64,000 nt of DNA from Setophaga petechia (lineage: Eukaryota > Chordata > Aves > Passeriformes > Parulidae). The translations under genes were made by a program, and so were the position numbers. The notes beneath the pieces were generated by a model that made no database searches, was not told the origin of the DNA, and saw nothing but the letters and a program-made list of their open reading frames with translations. Below are positions 21,432-33,500 of this stretch, piece after piece (the first letter of the stretch is position 1; each line of letters starts with the position of its first letter). The stretch covers positions 1,488,001 through 1,552,000 of the forward strand of contig JANCRA010000018.1 of NCBI GenBank assembly GCA_024362935.1. The letters are read 5' to 3'.

Positions 21432-23431
21432 GAGGAGCCCTGGCAGGCAGCACATGGGAAGGGGGAGCTGCTTTGGGGCCATCCTGGAGCACTGCAGGAG
21501 CCCCAGTGAGCTCTTGAGAGCATCCTGTGGGCTGGGGATGTGCTGCAATCTCTTGTTCCTGCATCAGGGACTGTGGTAATGAGCCCCTCATGGTGACACA
21601 AACCTTTCTGTAACCTGTCTCCTGTGCTCTGGTGACAACTGACAGGCGTCCTGACACTTAAAACATCATGGGATATAAACATGATGATATTGTATATCTA
21701 AATTATGGGTGTATATAGTTACAAATTAATAGGAAGGTAGCATTGGACCTGAGTATAAAGTGTCACAAGTCTGGAGCTGGTTAGAAACCCATGAGAGGTG
21801 AGCTGGATGTTCTCTAGGGCAGAGGTTTGCAGAAGGCAAATGTAGTGCACAGATCACTGCAGGAGGCCCAAGCTATCTGTAATCTCTCAAGGAAAAAAAA
21901 AAAGTTATGGTTGAGATAAAAATGACATTATCTGTTCTGGTGATAGATAACAGTTGATTCAGAGATTAATTCCAGTTGTGAGCGAGGCCCTGGGCAGGAA
22001 TCAAAAAACCCTGAAAGCATGGCTTCCTCCAAACTTTCCATTCTCTCTCCTTTGCTCCCCTCCTCACACCCACCTGCTCTTTGCCAGCATTGTCCACAGA
22101 GACACCTTTCATCAGCCTCCCCAGATAAAAAGCCCTTTAAAGCAGCCACTAAAAAGCTGAGAGGAATAAAAGCTCTGCTGCCCTAAACCAGGAGCAGTGA
22201 AAAATGCTGATTGAAAGATCATGCCTGGCTCTCTGCTGGGTGTGACAGGATATAATCATCAGCCCATCCTGCTGAAAGGGAGGCACTGCCTGCCCTCCAC
22301 TGCCATTGGGAGGGAGAGACAGCTAGACAGACAGCAGGGCTGGAGCTGCAAACAAATATGTCAGGAGGAAATGAACCTCAGAACAACCACTGCAGAGAGA
22401 GAATTCACCCCCCTTGTCTTTGCCACAAAAGGCTGTTTGGGCTGTGCTTGCTGCAGAAGGGAAAAGTTAAAAATCACAGGGGAAGAGCTTCTGTCTGGCT
22501 GCTGGCATTTGTTTGTTGGTGAGGAAATGTGGTTGCAAGAGGCAGCAAACTGAGTGTTTGTGCAGAGGGGCTGTGCAGGTACATTCCTCCCTCCCACGCT
22601 AACAAAAGGTGAATGAGCAGACTTTGAGTCTCTAGAAACATCTGGGTTCTGTTTCATGACACCTGCATGGCCTCTGTGTGGCTGTGGGCAGATTTATTTG
22701 GGCTCCCAGCTTGCTTCAGGGATTTGAGCTGGATCCCAGTGAATTTGATCAGGTAATGCAGATGGATTTAATTAGCCAAGGCACCGTGGCTGAGCTCTGC
22801 CAGCACCAGTCCATGCAGTGCTTGTGTAGCTCTGGATGCAGCCCCTCTATTAATAAAGCATCTAGACAACATGGAATTTTAACTGATTTGGCGGAATATC
22901 CAGCAGATTGTTATGTCTTTAGGAATATTCCTGTTGCATTTTGCTAGCTCTTCAGAGTGAAGCTGGAGATGGTTGCTGTGCATTTCATTGTCCTGTCTGC
23001 AGAGAGTCAGCCTGAGGTCAAACACTTCTGCTGCACCCTCAAAAATCTTTGGACTGTTGTATGTTTCCAAAGAGGTACAAATAGCAGGAGAACCCTTCCC
23101 AGGCAAAGCCTGGCTGGCTGCTGTGTTCTCCTTCAGTGGCACCAGTGCAGTGTGTCACTGCTGATTGCTCTCCTGCCATGAGATGCTCTCGAGGCACTGT
23201 CACTGCAGTGCTCCCTGAGGAAGGGAAAGTGGAGTTTCCTGTGGAAGGGAGGGAGTGGAGCTGCCTTGAGCAGCCCTGCAAGGACCCTGACTGGCAAAGT
23301 CTCATTTGGGTGGCTAATTGTTTTTGCTGACCTAAACACTTTGACCCACAGATGTGAACAGATCTGCACTGCAGGAGGAGAAAAGAGATTCCCCTAGAAA
23401 TGTGTGGGTTTGGCTATTCAGTCAGGACTGG

Positions 23432-23572
23432 GTCACAGGTTTGGAAGGGACCTTAGAGAACATCTTTTGGAAGGGACCTTACAGAACATCTTTCTCCACA
23501 CATTCCACTGGACCAGGTTGCTCCAAGCCCTGTCCTTGAACACTCTCAGGAAGGGGGAATCTCCAACTTCTC
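23432..23572 (-). mobile_element. CR1 LINE fragment with internal 24-bp duplication
   Basis: The + strand shows the reverse of the CR1 3' region: TTTGGAAGGGACCTTAGAGA, ACCAGGTTGCTCCAAGCCCT and CCTTGAACACTCTCAGGAAG. The leading TTTGGAAGGGACCTT-AGAACATC segment occurs twice, about 24 bases apart, which is not usual for the element and is probably a post-insertion tandem duplication. Confidence 0.85.
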
Positions 23573-26500
23573 TGGTCTGGTACCTCTAAATCTATTTTAA
23601 GCCAGGAACAATGGCCTTTAAAAATTATTTTAGCATCAAAGGAAAGCCTGTGGTGCCTGTCCTGGTTCCCTTCCAGCCCTTGTCTGCAATTCTCTCAAGC
23701 TGGGTTTGGGTATGTGCTTTTTTGCCAGAGGCTGTGTTTTAAGGCTTAAGAGTAGATGTGTTCATGTGTATCTGTCACTTTTCTACAGCAAACTCCATCC
23801 TGTGTCTCCTTGGGTGTCCTCTCAGTGCTCTTAAGGAAACAGCTATTTGTTGTCAACCTAGAAATTTGTTTTCTCAGGTGTAATGACTGCGGCAGAATCC
23901 TTCAGCATAAATACTGTTTTACAGTCATTTAACAGCATTTTCAGTGCTGATGTTTATTTCATCTAAAAGGGGCAGAAGAGTTAATTACATTGTCTGGAAG
24001 GGGAGGCAGAATCTTGCCAGCAACCACGAGGCACTGCTGCTCACTTCGATAGAGCTGAGCTCACAGTAGTAGCAGCTGGATTTAATTATAAGTTTGCAAC
24101 CCTGTGGTTTCAGCAGCAGCTGCTGAAGAATGGATAATGCAAGTAGCCTTCAGAGCCATTCACATTAGAGATAAAACCTTGTCATTCACTGAGACAGCTG
24201 ACTGAACAAGTATTAAAATGAATAAAGATTTCCCCAGGGAGGGTTGCAGGATGAGGTTTGGTTTTTGTCTCGTTGGCTCTTGCTCAGATGTGTCAGGCGT
24301 GCTTCCACCCAAAAATGTGAGACTACTCACAAATAAAAGTCTTAGATTATCTAATCTAAACACTGGTTGTGTGATTAACCTCAACAAGTTAGGGAGGAAG
24401 TGTTGCTTACTGGACTTTTTTGCATTTTTGTTGCAATCTTAAGACAGCACTATCCCTGCTTGGAACAGGGAGGGATGGGAGAAGGTTAAACATGTGCTAA
24501 AGATACCTTAAAAATTCACTTTGTCATTTTATTCAATGATACTTCAGTAATAAACTAGCACAACTGAAATGGAAATGTATGTGGCTACTGGAGTTATATT
24601 CGCATTATTTTGTTGTTGATATATTTCAGCTTTTATAAATGGAAAATCAAAAATTCTAAAGTGAATTTGAGCCTTGTAAAACTAAAGCTAATAGCTAGAA
24701 CCTCCACAGGCAAATTAAAATATTCTCCAATTCAGGCTGGAGCAAGAACTTGGTCTAAATGATTTTTCCAGCATCATTGGTCAGTTGCTTCCTAAAATGA
24801 CTTCCCATGCTCTCTTAAATTTTGAGGTGAGTAATGATTTGGGGTTTTGGAAACCTTTTGTGTTTTTTCTATGGGAAGATTTGGTGTCCTCTGAAAGTAG
24901 GTCCTGTTCCAGATAGGTTTTGTTGGTCACATAAAAAGCTATGGGTAAATTTCAGATTTGACTGTTTGAAAATTTAGTCTTTTTAAAGTTTCCTTTTAGG
25001 TGCTTCCTTTTCTCCCCAATGATAATGAAAGCACTGACTTACTCTGCTTAAAGGAAGTGCAGCTGTTATTTGTCTAGGCAGATATTTAATTTCTGCTTTG
25101 TTGCATCTCCTGTGGAAGAAGAGGCAGCTGTGGATGAAGTGGTCCCTGGAGACACTGCCCCCCTGATTCTTATAATTTCTTTTATTTTTGAGTGTTTTTA
25201 TCATTCTTTTTCCTTTTCCCTCTTCATTTTTTTTTCCCATCCTTGCTACTTTCCAAACCTCAAGTTGTGACTGAAACTTTCGATCCAGTTATTTCAAAAT
25301 TGTTTTCTGCTTCTTCAGGTACTTTCTAATAAGCTCCTCTAAGTACACCAAAAGTTGAAAAGGCCAAATCTATTTCGTGACCACCTGGAATAAAAGTGGC
25401 TGCTCCTGTTTTTCAGGCATTTGAGAGATTCTCATGGTGGTACTGAAGTGTGGGAATTGGTGTCTGTGCTATCCTTTTAAAGAAAACTTATTTCTCACTG
25501 TTTCCTTTTTTGTAAAATCTAATTGCTTTTTCTTCACCAAGAATTCACAGGCAATTGCTTTCCTGGCTGTTATCCCTGCTGCAAGGGTGGCTTTTGTGTG
25601 CAGGGTTGCTGACCTGAATCTGCTTTTTCTCTCTGTAATCTCAGTGTTTGGGAGCTCAGGGAGCTGACAGGAGCTGGGGAGGCACTGCTGATCTGCTGCA
25701 TGTCTGACATGCTTTCCTTCTCACGTGAGTGCTGGAAATCCTGTTAGCATTAACATGACGTGACATGAGGGGAGAAATAGCCCATTCCATGGGAATTTCT
25801 ATGGATAATTTTCACTTGTCCATCCATCTCTTCTTCCTACACCTGCTCCAATCTGAGATGTACCTGCAGTGTGACTTTTACCCTTCCCCTCTGACCCTTT
25901 GCAACTCTTGCTGAGACCTCTAGATCCGTGTGTTGCCTTTATGTTGTAAATAGTCTAGAAGCTGTAAATGTAATTTTTGGGGGGTTGGGAAAAAAAAGAT
26001 TAACTTAATATGATCTTAAGCTTCCTGAATATTTTCTCATTTTGGATCTTGGTATCCTATGGAAAATTGTGTTGAAATTGTATTTAAATCTTGCTTAACT
26101 GAATATCCTTGTTGTGCTGCTGGTATAAATAGGGGCTGTTAATGTAAGTGATGTTTTCCAAGCTGAATCTGCAGTGCATCCTTGTGCAGTCAAAGTGGAG
26201 AGTTCAGTTAAATCCTCTCTTCCCTGATTTCTGTGTTTTGTGGCTAAAATCTTCTTTCATGCACTGGAAGGTGGTACTGTATGAACAGATGTGGGAACTG
26301 AATTTGGAATTATTTTCACACCCAATCTCCACTTGTAATAATCTTTCTTTAGTAGTTTTGTGTGGTGTGGGAAGCAACAGGAGGGAGAAAGTGCTAACAC
26401 AGTGGATAAGGGAGAGATGTTCATCAGAGGGCAGACTTAATAACTGTGAAATAAGTGAATATATTACAATGCTTGCTAAATTCTTTGCACGGAGAGCAGA

Positions 26501-29500
26501 TTCATCTGTGGCATGACTAGGCAATTACGCATTGATTGCAGCAGAGTTGTGCTTCACATCTCCAGAGGATTTTGCCACAATTTGTTTCACGTTCCACCTT
26601 TGTTCCAGCCAAGTAAACTGGAGACAGGAGAAAATTGCACAACACATGGGGGAAAAATGGAAAAGGAGAAACTGTAGGTGTAGCTCTGAGCGCTGCTCTC
26701 GTCATCATCTTTGTATTGCAGAGAGCTTTGTGTGAGGATCCATTTATCCTGGCAGTCGTTCATTATCCTGCCAGCCCCTTGGCATTATCATTCATCCTGA
26801 CAGGCACATAATAAAGCCAGGAGTTTCAGAGCTGATGAACAACTGTATCTGTGAATAAACACTTCAGGAGTTTTGGGTTGGGAGACTAATTCAGTTTTGC
26901 TGAAAACATTCTCTTGGTTTTGTCTGACTCTGCGTGGGAATGGGATGGCAAATGGGTTCACCAAAACCTGAAATGCCATCATTCCTCTCATGGAATATGG
27001 ACAGCTTGCTGGAGGTGAAGGATAAAGCTAATAGCAATTTAGAGAAGTGTATGAAGAGTAGCATAACTCATTAAAATACCACAGAAAGTTAGACTTCTCC
27101 ATTCAGAGCAGTTCAAATGGAGGTTTGATGGTACCTGCCTCATCTCATTTTCCTCAAAATTCCTGTGTATTCTTAGATAAGTATTTGTAATGTAAGGGTG
27201 CTGTCTTTATTTAAAGAAACCAAAAAAGAACCCCAAAAACCCAAAAGGGTGACATACTACAAACATGTTGTAAAAACCTTGTCAGGTAATTTGTGAGCTC
27301 AGCACTTCAGAATTGTTACTGCATCACAGAAATGGTTCATTTTATTTCCTTGAGTCTTAAAATAAGGAAGACTGTCTAAAGAAAAACAATTGAACTACAC
27401 CAAAATATCTAGACACATATTTGTGAAGTTTCAGGTGTACCTAAACACTTAGAAAGGGAAGGTGCACAGGCTGGCATGGGAGAAGAGCTGAGCGAGGTTA
27501 AATCTGCTCTGACATGGTCTTGGCTAACCAGCATTTTTTGAACCAGGACTATTCTCTTAGTGCAAGTTCCTCTTATTAATTGATACATTGCTCTCATGGC
27601 CTCTTCATAAATGTTCATTTCCATAAGCTTTCAAAAATGCAAATTCAATGCCAGTATCTCTTTGTTTTATTTTTAATAGACATACCAATGCATTGAGATG
27701 AAAGTGTGTATGGCAACAGCACATTCTATCTTATAAATATCAAAATAGATTTAAAATGTGCTCTCTGGGTAGAGATTCAGAGATTACTGTGCCTTGGGAT
27801 TCAGGAGCAGAATATGCCTGAAGTGTGGCTCATCCCAGTGTGTGTTACCTTGCCCCCCTGGCTGACCTGCCCTGCAGCTCATTCTGTCTGTCCATCTCTG
27901 CATGTGATGCTGTGAGTTTTGTGTGCCCCTCACCCTGACACAGGCACTTAGTAACATTCACCTGATTTATTTTATTGGGCTTGTTCCTGTCCAATGTCAA
28001 GTTCCCTGACTTAGGAGCTCCAATCAGGCTGTATTTTTTGCTCTGTTGGGAGGCCCATATTTCTGCCACCATTTCAAAGGTTTTCTGTGTGGTCATTATT
28101 ACCTTTGTTCAGTGCTAACAGCAAACCTGTGAGGTTTTTAACCAGTGATGGTGCAAATCTCTTGCCTGCATAGCACTCTACCTTGGCAGGTGTGCCAGTC
28201 TCTTCCTAGTGATGCTCTGATGTCTTTGGCTAAATTAATTGGGGACTTACAAAGCCTTGCTGCACTCAAGCTGCAGGACAAAGGATGGGGGGTGGTACTG
28301 GTCCAGAAACCCCATCAGTGGCCATGTCTTAGAGTATACACAGTCCTGGGGAAAGGAAAATCCATCTGTGTGAGGGCAGAGTGACTGGCTGGAGATTCCT
28401 CTTGTGCTGCTGTGTTGTCACCCCACTCGAGGGACAGAGATGTCCTGCTTCATCCAGCATTTCCTCAAGCCCCTTTCCTGCCAATGCAGGCTCATGTTTC
28501 ACCCTCTGCAGTGTTTTTTCTGCCTCTCCTGTGCTCAATGCTGCAGGATGTGAGCTGTGAGGCTCAGGGTGGGTGGCTGTGTGTGACAGTCCCTCACACA
28601 AGGGGGTTGCCGTCCCCTGGGATGCATTTATTGTGTTTAACTGCACTGGAGTGTGAGTGGTGCAGAACTTCTGCAGAGGCACCTGGTGTGCTTCCCGGGC
28701 CAGGAAGGAGTTCCTGCCTTGCTGCAGGTCTCAAAGCTTGTCCCCAGCCCCTGGGGTGGCAGTGATGGCAGTGATGGCCATGGGTGTTCCTCAGGAGCCC
28801 CTGCCCCATCCCTGCTCCTGCCAGCCCAGCAGGAGCTGTTTGTGCTGGCCTTGGCCTCTCACACCTCTCTCTGAAGGTTTGCTGTGGCAGGTTTGAACTC
28901 TGCATCAGGCTCATTTTGCTTTTCTAGAGAGGATGAACTCTTAACCCCACTACCATGGGTCTGTCCTTGGCTTGCTCTGTGTCTGGGGCAAGCAGCTGCC
29001 AGGCTTTCTCATCTTACCCATCTGTGAAGCACATATTAGAAATGTGGGTGGTTTATTTATTTTAATAATTGCAAAGCTTTTTGAAGCCCTTATAGAGAAT
29101 TTCATCTGTATGGAGAAACACTCATTAAAAGCCTATTCAATTCACAATGAAGGAAGTGAGATTCTGTGGTTTAAAAAACACTTGTTTCAAAATTCTCTTT
29201 AAAGTATTGCAGCAACTACATTAAAACTGAGGAGGGCTATTGATTTAATGCACACAATATGATATTGTGCTGTTAGGTTTTTCTTTTGGTAGAAATTTGC
29301 TATTGATTGTTTTCACTTTGACCAGATAGTAATGAATAGTGAAGTAAGTCTACAAAAGTTGCCAATATAAAAAAAGGTTTGAAAAGTTTTTTGCCATTTT
29401 TGATGTAGTGTACTTGTAATGATCTCATTCTTTCTCATACTTAAGTAAATAATTGTCTTCATTTTCTTGAGAATAGATTTAAGTTTAAAATGCAAGTTTA

Positions 29501-30349
29501 TATAAATGATAGTGCTTCGTGACTTGCTGTTACAATTCATAGGCAGGAAAATGTGAATGTTGCAGATACTTGAAGGGACTTTGGCTGGAATTGCCCTGAC
29601 TTAGACTCTTTTCAGCCCTGCTGACTTTGAGGGAGGGATATGAGGCAGCAGAAGACTTGATGCACCATTAACCACACTAAAATAGAGAACCTTCTTGGCT
29701 TAGCTACTTGCAGCTCAGACTGAAATCACTGTGAGGATTAAATGTGAAACAATGCAAGTTCAGGTTAAGATGGGTGAACCTGAAACAAACTTTCCCAGAA
29801 GAATTTGGGAAAGAGCAGGGGCAAAGTGTTAAAATACCACTTTATATACAGTGGCTTTGTCTGGCAGGGTCCCTCCTGACTGCACACACCCCGAGCAGGT
29901 TTGGAAGCTTCATTATTGATAAAAGATGTGCTGTCACCATGGAGCAAATGAGAAATGATCACCTCCTGCTAGAAGTGGTGGGAGACCTCAGACACACCAG
30001 GCGTGACTGAATCTCTCAGTCCAGGGACTCCAGTCAGCATGGCAGAATAAAAGTCCATCCTAGTTCAGGTGGAGAGGATAAAGAACAGTCAGAAGAGAGG
30101 AGAGGAGTTCTGACTTCAGTGGATAGCAGTGTTAAGTGATGTGGAGTGGCATCTCTGCAATTACGTGGCTCTGGGACTATGCAGGCAGAAGGAATAGTCC
30201 TGGAGCCAGAGGAGAAATTTAGGAATAAGTGCCAGAAGAATGGATGATTGTTTCATTTTTAATTCTTGTTATTTATACCATTAATTTTTTATGGATTTTT
30301 TTTCCCTGTCTGATGCCTGAAAGTTAGTGGTTTGTGCTATAAATGGAGG

Positions 30350-30560
30350 TTCTGGTCTTGGCAGTGAAATGCAGCTAAAGGATTTTGGCCGGTCGTCTCG
30401 CTTAACTCTGCCCATCTGTCATCAGCATCCTCTGCGCTGTGGCAGAGAGAAAAGAGGAGTTTGACTTCAGAGATGCTTGTTATGCCTGGCATGTCAGTGC
30501 TCGTGACAGATCTGATGTACTCGTGTAGCAATTAATGGTGGTGCAGCTTTTCTTTTGGCA
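30350..30560. promoter_or_regulatory. Candidate conserved noncoding stretch
   Basis: Several CpG are retained (GGCCGGTCGTCTCGC, CTCTGCGCTG, GTGCTCGTGAC, TACTCGTG), with a homeodomain-type CAATTAATGG at the end. There is no repeat and no plausible protein reading. Confidence 0.3.
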
Positions 30561-33500
30561 CCATCGTGCTCCGTGAGTTTTCATCATGCTGCACTCAGTT
30601 TGAAGTGAACAAAACACTCAATACTAGAGACAGCCAAGGCTGAGGTTGCAGATGCCTTTGCAAATAGCATGAGAGAAGATGTGCTGTGGTGTAGGCCTGG
30701 CTGGGCATCAGGATTTCTGTTCTGAGCTTGTTTTCAAGATCAGAGAGATGTTTTGTCTTCATTTCGCCCCCATTTGGAACAGCGACAAAATTCAGGTATT
30801 TATGGACATCAAGATCTCCCTTATTGTGCCTTAGTAGAGAACACCTCTAAGGTGAGCAGAGGATAAATGTGGATAATTATACCTGCTGGATAAATGTGCA
30901 GAGCTCCCTTTTAGCCCTCTCTGGGATGAGGAGCCCTGCAGTGTGACACACACAGCGTGACGCGTCCCTGGCTCTGGGCAGGCTCGGCTGGTGCCAGCGC
31001 AGCATCCCAAACCCATCCCAGCTCTGTGACTGAGGGAACCCCTGGGGATTTGGGGTCCATAACCCCTCCAGATGGGCTCTCAGGGTTGTTGCAGCCCAGG
31101 AATCTCCAGCTGCTCTCTGAGCAGCTTTGCTCTGCTCGAGCATATGCCTGCTCCATGTCTCACCAGAGCTGGGTTCCAGCTCGTGTTTTCTGTGAGATCT
31201 ATAAACTAAACAAGCTTGTTTTCCTTGGAAAGGTCTCAATAGCCTTTATTGTAAATTTAATTCTGCTGGTGTTTCTGGAAGATCTGATTGGCACAGTGCA
31301 CTGTGTAGGGCCTCTTCTCAGAGATGGTCTGCAGGATGGGTTTAGCACAGCATTAAAATCTCCTCTGCTGAGAACGTGACTATTCTATTCTAATGTAAAA
31401 CTAGTAAAATGAAGCACCAAGTTTGCCTCAGAATGAAGCTCAGTATAAATATTTAGGCTGAAATATGAAATGTTTTACAGCAAGATACAGTATTCAGCAT
31501 CTACTCACATAAAAGAAGGTAATAAAACAAAGATAATCTTTATCTCCACCGAAAGAAAAAAAAAATCCACAATGCTGATCTCACTTGTGCCTGTATAAAT
31601 AATTATTCTGAATTAATTTTGGGTTTATGTTTGTTCTGCCATGTGATTGTCTGACAGCTGTTTATATGCAGTTGTAGCTCTATAGCCTAATTCTGCTGCT
31701 GCTGATGTGAATGTCAAACTCAGCTGCCTTCAGTGGGAGGACAATTGGAACTATTTGAAGAGTAAAACTACAAATTTTTACTTTGTAAAAGTAAATTGTT
31801 ACAAAACCCCTTCCTGTCTGGGTTTTCAGTGACTAGAATGTGTTTTCCATACTCAAACTGTAACAAGTTGAAACTTGCATTATTATCTCTGCTGGTTTTA
31901 GTGACTATTACAGCATATTTCCAAAGTGTTTTACAGGCATAATATTTCAGGGTTTTGCTTATTGTAGTCTTTAAACTGAAAAATGGCTTTCTAGAGCTGA
32001 GCTGTCCAAGTCCAGTTTGGCAGCTGCTCTGCTGCAGACTTGGACCAGTCCCACTTCACATCTTGTCAATGGAGTTATTCCATATTGTATTACAGATTTC
32101 TTATATAAATAACTCCACGTCTCAAAGGGACTGAAACAACAGTTCTGGGCTGGGACTTTTCTGATCTTTGATGCCTTTGCTGGCAGGGATGTGTGTGTGG
32201 GTCCTGACTCAGCTACTGCACTCTTCTGCCTGCCTCTTTTTCCTTTCTTTTCCATTATTAATGTCAGAGGATCACTTGGGCACCTCAGCCTAGGTCTGAG
32301 CACGCCTTTTGCTGGCCAGTTCTGGTCTTCCAGCCTCAAAGGCCTGGATCATCTGTGCTTCAGAAAAAGAATTACAGTAAATCTTTCATGTGGGAAAAGA
32401 CTGCTTGGAGCTTGGACTTTATTTTATTCCCTTTGCCCATATTATGTGTGAGAACAAAAATACCCAGTCATAATCATTTCAAACCATCATTATTTAGATT
32501 ATTTTTCCCGAAGGCTATGGAATTCCTTCTGCTTCTCTGCTGTTGATAGGGATGGAAGGGACAGATTTTAGATGTGGCTTAGGCACTTTACCATTTGCAT
32601 AACAACAAAAAACATTTGCTAAAAATCACTTTCTGCTATACAAAAATTTAATGTACAAAAATAAATATCTTTATAATACCTCGAAAAGGTACTTATCTCC
32701 AGAAGACTTTAAAAGTTAATTTTAATTATCATTGCTGCCTGCCAGTATTTCACAGTGAGTATCCTCTGTAGAAGAAATATTTCTTTTAATGCCTTCTTTT
32801 GTGGATTGGGGGGTGGGCCCTAAGATATATTTGTATGCTCTCAAAAAAAGAATTTTACTAAAGTATATCTGCAGAAAGGTGGTGATGCCTGTCATTGAAC
32901 TGAGTGATTGATTGATGTCTGTGGTTTTCAAAACACATTAGAGGATCTTCCTTTTCTTAAATAATCCTTTCTGGTTTCAATGAAGAGGGAAGGAGCTGCT
33001 TTTGGGTACTGTGAGAAATTCTGAAATGTTTCCTGATTTTCTTTTTCCCAGCCACCAGTGTTACAAGGTGGAAATCCTGGTTTACTCCAGTTTTTAGGAT
33101 AGCCTAAGGCACTTTAGTAAAGTCAGTATTGTTTGTTTGTTCATAAATCTGGAGTGGATAGAGGCTGTCTCTTGATGAATATGTAATTTTGAGGGGAGTG
33201 TGCATGTTTATGTTCACAGGTTATCAAAGGATGAGGAAAAAAGCCTAATTCTGTAAATCTGTAGAGTTTTTTAGTCAATCTTAAAGGTGATAATGCTGTT
33301 CTCCTGCTTTGCTTAGAAATTTTGTTGCCATACCCATACAAATAAACCCCAAGTTCACTGTCCTTAGTCTGGGAATGTTGAATGCACACAAAGACATTCT
33401 TTAGGGGGGCTTCTTCCCAGCCATCCTGCTTACAAATGCTCACAAGGAGAGCAGAACCTTTCCAAGAGATGCTTTTTCCTGAGGATCTGTGTCTCTGCAG

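Noticed and set aside
22768..23330. Cysteine-containing frames that superficially suggested EGF modules
   Set aside because: Cysteine spacing does not fit an EGF six-cysteine pattern, and no in-phase acceptor/donor pair flanks them.
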